Shown: positions 5,534 to 14,694 of the stretch, piece by piece
Position numbering within the stretch: position 1 is the stretch's first letter
Layout of the letters: each line of letters starts with the position of its first letter
Origin: Pseudomonadota bacterium
GTDB lineage: Bacteria; Pseudomonadota; Alphaproteobacteria; Rhizobiales; Hyphomicrobiaceae
Direction of reading: 5' to 3'
NCBI GenBank assembly: GCA_023428365.1
Contig: JAEYYQ010000635.1
Coordinates: 1-14,757 of the forward strand
DNA length: 14,757 nucleotides
Made by a program: the position numbers and the translations under genes
The notes under the pieces: generated by a model
Database searches by the model: none
What the model was told of the DNA's origin: nothing
What the model saw: only the letters and a program-made list of their open reading frames with translations

Positions 5534-7327
5534 TTACAGCTTCTCCAGATGCGGTACCGGATCGACCGGGCTCGAACCCTGACGCAGCTCGAAGTGCAGC
5601 TGCGGTGTGTCTGCGCTACCGGATTTACCGGCCTTGGCAATGACTTGGCCACGGCGCACACGATCGCCGCGCTTCACCGTCAACTCTTCGTTGTGGGCGT
5701 AGGCGGTGATCCAGCCGTTGTCGTGACGGACCAGAACCAGATTGCCATAACCCTTCAGCTCGTCACCGGCATAGGCGACGACACCGCCCTCCGCCGCATG
5801 AACTTCCGTGCCAACGGGGACGGCCAGCTTGATACCATCGCTCTTTGTCCCGTTGGCCCCAGCAGCGCCGAAGCCGGCAATGATCTTGCCGCGGACCGGC
5901 CAGCGGAACTTCGATGTCGCGTCAGCCGGCGCTGAAGCGACGGCTGGCTGTGCGGCTGGCGCGGCGGCCGGCGTTGCGTCCGTCGCGGTCGGGCTGGTCG
6001 GCGTCAGCGCGGCGACCTGCTGCGGCTGCTGCGCATTGATGATCACGGGCTGCGTCGGCAGCCCCGAGGCTTCCTGCTGCAGTGAAACGGCCTGCGGCTT
6101 AGCCGGAGCGGTGGCCTGCACGACAGGTTGAGCGGGACGCTCCGGTATTGGAGATGCCGCAGATGCAATCGCCTGCTTCGGCTCCGCACCGCCACCCGGC
6201 AACCGCAGTACCATGCCCGGCTTCAGTTTGCGCGGATCGGTGATGTTGTTGACGCTTTGCAGCTCAGCCAGCGGGACGCGATACCTGACGGCGATGCCAT
6301 ACAGATTCTCGCCGCGCTTCAACGTGTGCGTGCCAGGAGTACCGTCAGCCAATTCCTCGGCAGCGGCGTCTGGCGCGGGAGCCGAAGCCCTGTGAAGGGG
6401 CGCAACGTTTGCCGGCTCAGCCGTCTTCTCCGTCTCGAACGATCCAAGCTTCGGAAGTGGTGCCGGCTCCGTTTCCTGGGTGGGAAGCGAGGCCATCCGG
6501 CTCTCACGCTGCTGTGGCCGCGCAGAGCCGCGAGCGGCCGACGCCGTTGCGCTCGGCTTGCCCGGAAGCATCAGCGTCTGCCCCGGCTGCAGCACCGGTG
6601 ACGTCAAACCGTTCAAGGTCATCAGCTCGCTGATCGACACACGATTCTGCTGCGCGATACCGTGCAGCGTGTCGCCTGGCTGGACTTCAACCGAATTGCC
6701 ATCGCCAACACTACGCTGCGGGCGCGGTCTGTCGGGCGTCCTGCTCGTGTAGTCCTGTGGCGCACGCGCAGTCTCAGGCGACCGATGACTCCGCTCCGAA
6801 TCCCACGCCAGCGGCGCTGGCTCGTTGGATTGAGACCTGGACGGCGGCGTGTAACTCGGAGCCGACCGGGGCGGCTCCTGATAATTGGACTGATAGGCAG
6901 GTTGCTGCGGCGGCTGGTACGGCGCCTGATAGGAGGGCTGATACGCAGGAGACTGATAACCGCTCGATGGGCTGCCGGATGGAGCGTAAGCGGATCGGTT
7001 GTCCCGGTCGGGAAGCGCGGCGACATTCACGGGCTCGTAAGCAGCGCTCGGAGCCGCATATCCGCCGCCCGAGTATCCACCGTTGGAATATCCGTTGTTG
7101 TTATAAGCGCCTGCCTCAGCCAACGAGCTGGTTGAGTTGCCGCGCATACCTTCTCTCGGAACGAGAGGTTTGTTCCCCGTCTCGGTCAGACCGAACATCG
7201 GTGAATCAAAGCGGGTCACGCCGCCACTGCATCCGGCAGCGACAACAGCCAAGCCGAGTACCACAAAGCGGGGAGAAATTAGAGATCTCAGGTCCGTCAA
7301 ACGGGGAGAGGACTGGGTACGCGACAT
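5534..7327 (-). CDS. NlpD/DipM-like lipoprotein: two LysM domains and degenerate M23 (LytM) domain
   Basis: The 597-residue product is a probable periplasmic activator of a peptidoglycan amidase at the division site. It starts with a lipoprotein signal peptide (hydrophobic residues 21-31, lipid-accepting C33 in AAGC). A Gly/Asn/Tyr- then Gln/Pro/Tyr-rich linker follows (about 74-160), then LysM 1 (213-256, QPGDTLHGIAQQNRVS), LysM 2 (332-377, KRGENLYGIAVRYRVP) and a LytM/M23 domain (476-590). The catalytic HxGxD motif is replaced by SDGIK (S496, K500) and the final HxH by QLH (576-578), as in E. coli NlpD, so it should not be a peptidase. I choose ATG 7327, seven bases after AAGGAGG (7335-7341), over the GTG at 7333. 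It lies downstream of surE as in the classic surE-pcm-nlpD order. A CtrA-like box lies upstream. Confidence 0.9.
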   Translation of the reverse strand: MSRTQSSPRLTDLRSLISPRFVVLGLAVVAAGCSGGVTRFDSPMFGLTETGNKPLVPREGMRGNSTSSLAEAGAYNNNGYSNGGYSGGGYAAPSAAYEPVNVAALPDRDNRSAYAPSGSPSSGYQSPAYQPSYQAPYQPPQQPAYQSNYQEPPRSAPSYTPPSRSQSNEPAPLAWDSERSHRSPETARAPQDYTSRTPDRPRPQRSVGDGNSVEVQPGDTLHGIAQQNRVSISELMTLNGLTSPVLQPGQTLMLPGKPSATASAARGSARPQQRESRMASLPTQETEPAPLPKLGSFETEKTAEPANVAPLHRASAPAPDAAAEELADGTPGTHTLKRGENLYGIAVRYRVPLAELQSVNNITDPRKLKPGMVLRLPGGGAEPKQAIASAASPIPERPAQPVVQATAPAKPQAVSLQQEASGLPTQPVIINAQQPQQVAALTPTSPTATDATPAAAPAAQPAVASAPADATSKFRWPVRGKIIAGFGAAGANGTKSDGIKLAVPVGTEVHAAEGGVVAYAGDELKGYGNLVLVRHDNGWITAYAHNEELTVKRGDRVRRGQVIAKAGKSGSADTPQLHFELRQGSSPVDPVPHLEKL

Positions 7328-7334
7328 CAACACA

Positions 7335-7341
7335 CCTCCTT
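7335..7341 (-). promoter_or_regulatory. Strong Shine-Dalgarno sequence that decides the nlpD-like start
   Basis: AAGGAGG on the minus strand is seven bases from the ATG at 7327. The upstream in-frame GTG at 7333 nearly abuts this sequence and would be too close for initiation, so the ATG is the better start. Confidence 0.8.
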
Positions 7342-7370
7342 AACCCATCTCTCCTCTTAACTCTGATAGT

Positions 7371-7387
7371 GTTAAGGGAGCCTTAAC
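7371..7387 (-). promoter_or_regulatory. Candidate CtrA box upstream of the nlpD/dipM-like gene
   Basis: GTTAAGG-GAG-CCTTAAC is a perfect seven-base inverted repeat and at the same time TTAA-N7-TTAAC on both strands (TTAA at 7372-7375 and 7383-7386), the full spacing of the CtrA recognition motif. It lies about 45-60 bases upstream of the ATG at 7327, where a regulator acting at the promoter is expected. Two further TTAA tetramers lie between it and the gene (7340-7343 and 7357-7360), a notable cluster in GC-rich DNA. The site suggests an internal, cell-cycle-controlled promoter for the division-associated gene, separate from read-through from surE. Confidence 0.5.
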
Positions 7388-7615
7388 GGAGGAGGCTCTT
7401 CGCCGACGATTCGTTCTATCGAGGAGCACGCAGAAACGAATTATCCGCCATGCCGAACCGGAATTGATGAATCCCTGGAAACCAGAAAAAATCAAAGCCG
7501 CGACGTCACACCACCACCATTGCTCTGATTACAGAGAAAATGTGCGGCCATCGCGGCGCGATTGGGTCATCTCCATGGCTCGAAGCTGAATATTGGCTGA
7601 CGGCCGACGTTTTTC

Positions 7616-8401
7616 TTAACTTTTGGAAGTATTTGGCTCGTCGGCAAGTTCGCGCGCCAACCGTTCGCCCATCGAGCGCGCCGTGAGATTGATGCTCAAT
7701 GGCGTGATCGACACCCGACCTGTGTAAATCGCCCAAAGGTCGGTGCCGCCGCGCGGGTTGGACTTTTTGCGCTCGTATCCCAGCCAGTAATACGGATTAC
7801 CCCAAGTGTCCGTCCGCTGATCGATCTTCATGAGGTCCTGATCGCGACGCCCCTGCTCGGTCACTGCAATTCCAGCAATGTCGTCCGGCGCCCGGTCCGG
7901 AAAATTCACATTCATCAGCACACCGGTATCCCACTCGGACGCCAGCAGACGACGCACGATTTCCGGGCCGTGCGCGCGCGCGGTATCCCATTGAATGCTG
8001 TCCGGCGCCTGAAAACCCGTAGCGAGGCTCATGGCGACGGAGCGCACACCCAGCAATGTCCCCTCGATGGCCCCCGCGATCGTCCCCGAATAGGTGACAT
8101 CGTCGGCCATGTTGGCACCGCGATTGACGCCCGACAGCACCAGCGTCGGCCGTTCCTCGCGCAGCAAATAGCGGATCGCCATGATCACGCAATCGGCGGG
8201 GGTGCCGCGCACGGCGAAAGTCTTCTCGCCAACCCTGCGCATGCGTATCGGCTCGCGCAGCGTCAGCGAGTGCGACGCGCCACTCTGATCGAGCTCAGGC
8301 GCCACCGTCCACACGTCATCGGACAGGGCGCGTGCGATATCGCCGAGAACTTCCAGGCCAGGAGCAGCGATGCCGTCATCGTTGGTGATCAGAATGCGCA
8401 T
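7616..8401 (-). CDS. surE: 5'/3'-nucleotidase SurE
   Basis: SurE removes phosphate from nucleoside monophosphates and short polyphosphates in the cytoplasm and is linked to stationary-phase survival. The 261-residue product shows the family signature: N-terminal MRILITNDDG with metal ligands D8 and D9, APELDQSGASHS with S40, and the SGVNRGAN loop (90-97) with N93. Its length fits the family. ATG 8401 is preceded by AAGGGAG at suitable spacing. It is 20 bases downstream of the serS stop, so the two are probably co-transcribed. In many proteobacteria pcm follows surE; here the 282-base gap to the nlpD-like gene has no pcm. Confidence 0.97.
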   Translation of the reverse strand: MRILITNDDGIAAPGLEVLGDIARALSDDVWTVAPELDQSGASHSLTLREPIRMRRVGEKTFAVRGTPADCVIMAIRYLLREERPTLVLSGVNRGANMADDVTYSGTIAGAIEGTLLGVRSVAMSLATGFQAPDSIQWDTARAHGPEIVRRLLASEWDTGVLMNVNFPDRAPDDIAGIAVTEQGRRDQDLMKIDQRTDTWGNPYYWLGYERKKSNPRGGTDLWAIYTGRVSITPLSINLTARSMGERLARELADEPNTSKS

Positions 8402-8421
8402 CTTGCTCCCTTATCTTCTCG

Positions 8422-9885
<1,464 letters not shown>

Positions 9886-9923
9886 TCAGCAAGCTGCTGC
9901 CCGCGTTGAACCTTCGGGCGCGC

Positions 9924-10733
9924 TCAGGTTGAGGAGGTATCGGTGTCGCCAGTCTTGCGCTTCTTCGTCACACGATCGACCGCAATGATCGATAGCTCGT
10001 AAAGCGCCAGTGTGGGGATCGCCATCGAGATCTGGCTGATCGGATCAGGCGGGGTCAGCACCGCAGCGACGATAAAGATGCCAAGGATCGCCCAGCGCCG
10101 CTTCTCGCGCAAGGTGTTTCCATCAATCATACCCGCACGCGCCAGCAGTGTCAGCACCACCGGCAGCTGAAACATAAATCCGAAGCCGAGAATGAGCGTC
10201 ATGATCAGCGAGAGATACTCACTGACCTTGGCCTGCAGATGGATCTGGACGTCGCCGGTGTTCCATTCCATCGACAGGAAGAAGCTCATGGCGAGCGGCA
10301 TGACGACGAAATAGACGACGCACGCGCCGAGCAGGAACAGGATCGGCGTTGCGATCAGATAGGGGCGAAAGGCGTCGCGTTCATTGTGATAGAGACCGGG
10401 CGCGACGAACTTGTAAATCTGATTGGCGATAATCGGGAACGCCAGGAATATCGCACCGAACAACGCCAGCTTGAGCTGAGTGAAGAAGAACTCGTGCGGC
10501 GCGGTGTAGATCATCTCGATCTTGGCGTCCGCACCGGCGGCCCACTTATAGGGCACGACAAGGATGGCGTAGATCTGCTTGGCGAAGGCGAAGCAGACGA
10601 AAAATGCGATGAAGATCGCGATCAGCGCGTGGATCAGGCGCGTACGCAGCTCGATCAGATGATCCATCAACGGCGCTTGGGAGGCGTCGATTTCTGCTTG
10701 GCCGGGCCGCTTATCCTCGAGCACGTCGGTCAT
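9924..10733 (-). CDS. tatC: Sec-independent protein translocase subunit TatC
   Basis: TatC is the polytopic receptor of the twin-arginine system; with TatB it binds signal peptides of folded proteins at the inner membrane. The 269-residue product has six hydrophobic segments (roughly 33-52, 88-106, 126-153, 172-198, 214-227 and 233-252). It carries the cytoplasmic HLIELRTR motif (25-32) and the conserved FVAPGLYHNER stretch (109-119) with the signal-binding glutamate E118. Its ATG overlaps the tatB stop by four bases (ATGA), showing translational coupling. The C-terminal tail is short and charged. Confidence 0.97.
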   Translation of the reverse strand: MTDVLEDKRPGQAEIDASQAPLMDHLIELRTRLIHALIAIFIAFFVCFAFAKQIYAILVVPYKWAAGADAKIEMIYTAPHEFFFTQLKLALFGAIFLAFPIIANQIYKFVAPGLYHNERDAFRPYLIATPILFLLGACVVYFVVMPLAMSFFLSMEWNTGDVQIHLQAKVSEYLSLIMTLILGFGFMFQLPVVLTLLARAGMIDGNTLREKRRWAILGIFIVAAVLTPPDPISQISMAIPTLALYELSIIAVDRVTKKRKTGDTDTSST

Positions 10734-11260
10734 TGAGTCTCGCGTCCCGCCCTGCTCGACTGCTCGCCGTGTGCACCCGTATCGACGCCTGTGCCGTTAT
10801 AGGCGTGAGAGGCCGATCCATTGACCGTCGGAGCCGGCTCTTCGGTGCCCGGCGCATCGGGTGACACCTCGGTGCGTGCATCGGCGATAGCCGCAGGCGC
10901 TGGCTTATGCTCGATTTCTTCGACCTTGCGCTCCGCATCGTCGATCTTTGCCGTTGCCGACGCCGCAACCGCGTCCAGCTCCGTCTTGGCTTCGTCAATC
11001 TCGGATTTCACCGACTGTTCTGCAGCGCGCAGGCTCGACTCGGCGTCGCTCTTGATCGCTTCGACGTCCTTGCGGAGTTGCTCGAATTCGGTCTCGCGCA
11101 TGGCATCATCAAACTGGGCGCGGAATTCGCTGGCCTGCCGTTTGACCATACCCATGTACTTGCCGGCTGTGCGTAGGAGCGCAGGCAATTCCTTCGGGCC
11201 GACGACGAGCAGCGCCACGACCCCAATCACCAGTAATTCGGACCAGCCGACATCGAACAT
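10730..11260 (-). CDS. tatB: Sec-independent protein translocase subunit TatB
   Basis: TatB works with TatC as the signal-peptide receptor of the twin-arginine pathway. The 176-residue product starts MFDVGWSELL, the typical TatB opening. It has one transmembrane helix (about 5-20), the G21-P22 hinge, an amphipathic helix (LPALLRTAGKYMGMVKR and beyond), a long Glu/Lys/Ala-rich coiled segment (about 45-118) and a disordered acidic and Pro/Ser-rich tail. It is distinguished from TatA by the W-S-E-L-L motif, the GPKELP hinge and its length. The stop overlaps the tatC start. The gap to tatA is about 95 bases. Confidence 0.95.
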   Translation of the reverse strand: MFDVGWSELLVIGVVALLVVGPKELPALLRTAGKYMGMVKRQASEFRAQFDDAMRETEFEQLRKDVEAIKSDAESSLRAAEQSVKSEIDEAKTELDAVAASATAKIDDAERKVEEIEHKPAPAAIADARTEVSPDAPGTEEPAPTVNGSASHAYNGTGVDTGAHGEQSSRAGRETQ

Positions 11261-11356
11261 GATAGCGCCCGCACCTCACTGCCGCACAGCAAATCTCACC
11301 CTGCCTAGCTTACATCGCCTGGCAGATTAGCCTTCGAGCCGGCATCGGGTCCTTGT

Positions 11357-11599
11357 TCAGCTCGCTTTGCTGCTTTCGGCAGAACCGGTCCGTTCGACGG
11401 GCTTCAGCGTCGATTGCTCGATGACCTTGGGATCATCCGAAGCTTTGGCAGCTGTGGCCTCGTCCTCGGACATGCCCTTCTTGAAGCTCTTGATGCCCTT
11501 GGCAACATCACCCATGATGTCGGAGATCTTGCCGCGGCCAAACAGCAGCACGACGATCAGAAGCACAATGATCCAGTGCCAGATGCTGGTTGCACCCAT
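11357..11599 (-). CDS. tatA: Sec-independent protein translocase subunit TatA
   Basis: TatA polymerises to form the translocation pore or weakened membrane zone of the twin-arginine system. The 80-residue product begins [12 protein letters not shown] and has one transmembrane helix (about 6-20), the F20-G21 hinge followed by [21 protein letters not shown] (amphipathic helix), and a charged tail. I place the start at 11599 because TatA proteins begin a few residues before the helix; the frame is open to 11641 but the extra 14 residues are unlike the family. AGGGAG lies about 11 bases upstream. It is the first of the three tat genes in the direction of transcription. Confidence 0.95.
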   Translation of the reverse strand: MGATSIWHWIIVLLIVVLLFGRGKISDIMGDVAKGIKSFKKGMSEDEATAAKASDDPKVIEQSTLKPVERTGSAESSKAS

Positions 11600-11727
11600 T
11601 TTTCTGAAGACTCCCTGGCGATCCTGTAGATCGCGCCTCATTAAAATCTAGCGCGTACTATCGCAGATATAGGCGTGGGCAGCAAGCCGACCACCTCCCC
11701 GCGACAACTCAACCTAAACGGCTGAAT

Positions 11728-12873
11728 TCAGTTGGATTCGGCAGGAAATAGCAGAACCCGCGACGGATCGACCTCGATCGAGACTTCCGCCCCCTTCTGC
11801 CAGCCCTCGCTCTCATGAACCCGCGCCTTTATGGGAGCCTGGAATCCTTGCACCGCAATTTCGACCCGGCCGACATCGCCAAGGAATTTCATCTGTAAAA
11901 TGCGCCCCGGCAGCCCCTGGCCAGCGGGCTTCACCTGAATGCCCCTATGCCGCAAGCACAGAATGACCCGTCCGCCATTCGCGATCCCAGGCGCCGGAAA
12001 CGTGCCCACGGGTGTCCGCACCGCGCCGTTCTCCACCCGGCACGGCACTTCGTTAACCTCCGAAAACAGCCGGGCAACAAACAGCTCATTGGGATGATGG
12101 TAAAGCTCCTCGGCCTTGCCGAGCTGGATAATCCTGCCGCGCTGCATCACCGCGATGCGATCGCCAAGGCGCATAGCCTCCTCGGGATGATGCGTTACGA
12201 TCATACAGGTCGCGCGCGTCTCGCGTAGCAGCCCGAGCGTCTCTTCCTGCATGCTTTCACGCAGCTGGACGTCGAGCCCTGAGAACGGCTCATCCATCAG
12301 CATCACCGATGGACGCGGTACGATGGCCCGGGCCAGCGCCACCCGCTGCTGTTCGCCGCCTGACAGAATATGCGGATAGGATTCGGCATACCGCTCAAGC
12401 CCGACGCGCGCGAGCACGGCGCGCGCCTCGCGAGCAGCCTCCTCCGCGGGGAGCGACCGCAGGCCAAATGCAACGTTCTGGAGGATGGTCAGGTGCGGGA
12501 AGAGCGCGAAGTCCTGAAACATCAAGCCGACGTTGCGTGCTTCCGGCGGTTCGAACCGCGCCGGGCCGGCGACCTCTCGATCATTGATGAGAACCCGGCC
12601 GGCGGTCGGCCGCTCGATTCCGGATGCGATTCGCAACAACGTCGTCTTGCCGCATCCCGACGGGCCGAGCAGACAAACAACCTCGCCCGGCTCGATATCG
12701 AGAGACACGCCCTTGAGCGCAAACACATCGCCGAAGCGCCGCTCCACCGCATCGAACGTCAGACGCGCAGCAAACGTCGCTGCAGCACGCGCGCGCAGTT
12801 CCGTGTCCTCGCTACCAATTGGCTGCGTCGTGCTTCCGCCCGGCCGCCTCGACAACCACGTCCGCAAACTCAC
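11728..12873 (-). CDS. ABC transporter ATP-binding protein, FbpC/PotA-like with TOBE domain
   Basis: The 381-residue product is an importer-type ABC ATPase. It has Walker A GPSGCGKT (70-77), Q-loop Q120 in MFQDFALFPHLT, signature LSGGEQQ (170-176), Walker B MLMDEP (191-196) and H-loop H228, then a C-terminal TOBE-like region (about 275-378). The sequence before the Q-loop (PPEARNVGLMFQ) resembles ferric iron (FbpC) and related CysA/PotA subunits, but the substrate cannot be read from it. An N-terminal extension of about 36 residues precedes the domain. GTG 12873 is chosen because GAGG lies seven bases upstream and no ATG occurs before Walker A. No permease or binding-protein gene is adjacent, so it must pair with products encoded elsewhere. 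It lies between scpB (39-base gap) and tatA. Confidence 0.9.
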   Translation of the reverse strand: MSLRTWLSRRPGGSTTQPIGSEDTELRARAAATFAARLTFDAVERRFGDVFALKGVSLDIEPGEVVCLLGPSGCGKTTLLRIASGIERPTAGRVLINDREVAGPARFEPPEARNVGLMFQDFALFPHLTILQNVAFGLRSLPAEEAAREARAVLARVGLERYAESYPHILSGGEQQRVALARAIVPRPSVMLMDEPFSGLDVQLRESMQEETLGLLRETRATCMIVTHHPEEAMRLGDRIAVMQRGRIIQLGKAEELYHHPNELFVARLFSEVNEVPCRVENGAVRTPVGTFPAPGIANGGRVILCLRHRGIQVKPAGQGLPGRILQMKFLGDVGRVEIAVQGFQAPIKARVHESEGWQKGAEVSIEVDPSRVLLFPAESN

Positions 12874-12912
12874 GTCGGTGCCTCACAGTGGCACGGTCCG
12901 GATCGGCTTGGT

Positions 12913-13758
12913 CTAGCGGTCGTCGTCCTCGGCATCGTCCATCGGTTCCTGCGCCAGCAGAAGCTGTAGCTCCTCCGGCGGCTCGTCGTCTTCGCCTTCG
13001 AGAGGCATCTCATCGGGCAGAAGAGCGGCGACGTCCGTAGGCTCGGGGACCTTGAAATCCGGCGGAAGATTGGAGTCGAGCAACCCGGCTCCCTTCAGCT
13101 CCGCCAGTCCCGGCAGGTCCTTGATGCTATCTAGACTAAAATGGACAAGAAAGGAATCCGTTGTGCCGTAGGTGATAGGTTTTCCCGGTGCGCGACGACG
13201 GCCACGCGGCCGAATCCAGCCCGTTTCCAGCAGAACATCGATCGTACCCTTGGAGGTGCTGACGCCGCGGACTTCCTCGATCTCGGCGCGCGTCACCGGC
13301 TGGTGATAGGCGATGATCGCCAGCGTCTCCAAAGCGGCCTTCGATAATCTCTTCTCGTCAGCCGCGTGTTGTTCCAACAAGTAGGCGAGGTCGGACGCGG
13401 TGCGGAACGCCCATTTTCCCGCGACACGCACCAGGTTAACGCCACGGCTGGCGTAGAACCCCTTCAATTCCTCAAGCAGCGCGGGCAATTCCGGCCCAAG
13501 ACCGAGACGGGCTGAGAGCTTGGCTTCATCAAGCGGCTCGGACGCCGCAAACAGCAGGGCTTCCAGCGTGCGCAACTTCTCGCGGCGATCCGCCGACGGC
13601 AAGGTCGCGATGTTCGGTGGCAGGCCATGTTGCGGTGGCTGCTGAGGCGCAGCCTCACGCCTGCGGGGCTGACGGCTCAAACCGAGGCCGTCCTGAGCCA
13701 CCGCTTCACGCTGCTCCTGCTCGGAATCCTGAGCCACTGAGAACCTCGGCGGTACCAT
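12913..13758 (-). CDS. scpB: Segregation and condensation protein B
   Basis: ScpB dimers join ScpA and SMC (or its counterpart) in the bacterial condensin complex that organises and segregates the chromosome. The 281-residue product has a tandem winged-helix core from about residue 58 (REKLRTLEALLFAASEPL) through LSKAALETLAIIAYHQPVTR and EEVRGVSTSKGTIDVLLETGWI, the most conserved ScpB stretch. It is flanked by a Gln/Pro/Arg-rich N-terminal extension of about 55 residues and a very acidic C-terminal tail (ending DDAEDDDR). The ATG at 13758 has AAGGA upstream and is the only supported start. It follows scpA with a 57-base gap. The extensions are probably disordered; whether they matter is unknown. 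Confidence 0.95.
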   Translation of the reverse strand: MVPPRFSVAQDSEQEQREAVAQDGLGLSRQPRRREAAPQQPPQHGLPPNIATLPSADRREKLRTLEALLFAASEPLDEAKLSARLGLGPELPALLEELKGFYASRGVNLVRVAGKWAFRTASDLAYLLEQHAADEKRLSKAALETLAIIAYHQPVTRAEIEEVRGVSTSKGTIDVLLETGWIRPRGRRRAPGKPITYGTTDSFLVHFSLDSIKDLPGLAELKGAGLLDSNLPPDFKVPEPTDVAALLPDEMPLEGEDDEPPEELQLLLAQEPMDDAEDDDR

Positions 13759-13815
13759 TGCATCGCGTCCTTCGCTCTTGGTCCTGTCGTTCGAACGCGC
13801 ACAGTTCTATTCGAT

Positions 13816-14655
13816 TCACCCGATTTGGTGCCATTCGGAGGGCTTATCCAGCCGCCGCATGTAAATCGGCGCGAACGGTGCCTCCTGCCGGATTTCGACA
13901 ATCCCCTCCCGGGCCATCTCCAGACTTGCGCCAAATGAACTCGCCATCACCGTCTTTCCGGCGTCCGGACTGGGCAGATAGCGCTCAAGAAACAGATCGA
14001 GCTGGACCCAGCCGCCAGCCGACTCGCCAACCAGCTTTTCCAGTCGCCGCCGCGCGTCCTTGATCGACCACACCGTCCGCGCCTTCACAACGTGGACCCG
14101 TACGATCGTCCGGCTGCGCTGCTCAGCATAGGCCTTGAGCAGGTCGTGGATCTGCGCCGTATAGGTTGTATCACGAATGGTTCGCACGCCCTCCGGCATG
14201 CCGCGCCCGAACACCTCGCGGCCGAGCCGCATCCGCGTCATCAACTTCGCCGCCACCTCTCGCATCGCCTGCAGGCGCATCAACCGGAAGGCGAGCCGCT
14301 GAGCCAGCTCCTCGCCGCTCGGTTCGGCCTCATCCTTCCCTTCCTTGGGCAACAGCATCCGCGATTTCAGATAGGCCAGCCAAGCCGCCATCACCAGATA
14401 ATCGGCCGCCACTTCCAGACGCAGGAGCTCGGCCTCCCGGATGAAAGCCAAGTACTGTTCGGCCAGCGCCAGCATGGAAATCTTGGAAATATCGACCTTT
14501 TGCAGCCGCGCCATCGCCAGCAGCATATCCAACGGCCCCTCGAAGCCGTCGACATCCACGACGAGAGCATCCTGCGATGCCGGCGCCTCCTCCGGGCGCG
14601 GCATTTGCCAGTCGTCAGAGCCCGGTTCGCCCATGATGGTCGGATCGGCCGTCAT
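13816..14655 (-). CDS. scpA: Segregation and condensation protein A
   Basis: ScpA is the kleisin that bridges the heads of the SMC dimer in bacterial condensin. The 279-residue product has the N-terminal kleisin signature FEGPLDMLLAMARLQKVDIS (38-57) and the following helices (EQYLAFIREAELLRLEVAADYLVMAAWLAYLK region, about 66-97). It then has LKSRMLLP, a charged middle part and a C-terminal winged-helix region (about 200-275). The first 30 residues are a variable acidic lead. The start at 14655 has only a distant GGAG; an in-frame ATG at 14634 is a possible alternative. It is directly followed by scpB, the normal order. Confidence 0.95.
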   Translation of the reverse strand: MTADPTIMGEPGSDDWQMPRPEEAPASQDALVVDVDGFEGPLDMLLAMARLQKVDISKISMLALAEQYLAFIREAELLRLEVAADYLVMAAWLAYLKSRMLLPKEGKDEAEPSGEELAQRLAFRLMRLQAMREVAAKLMTRMRLGREVFGRGMPEGVRTIRDTTYTAQIHDLLKAYAEQRSRTIVRVHVVKARTVWSIKDARRRLEKLVGESAGGWVQLDLFLERYLPSPDAGKTVMASSFGASLEMAREGIVEIRQEAPFAPIYMRRLDKPSEWHQIG

Positions 14656-14694
14656 AAGACCAAAAGCTCGCTCCGGTGGAAAACCTGTTGAAGA

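Noticed and set aside
5560..5600. tRNA T-arm-like sequence (GGTTCGAGCC on the minus strand)
   Set aside because: It lies in the coding end of the NlpD-like gene and no acceptor, D or anticodon arms surround it. Similar GGTTCGAA-like strings near 452-464 and 12548 are also inside genes.
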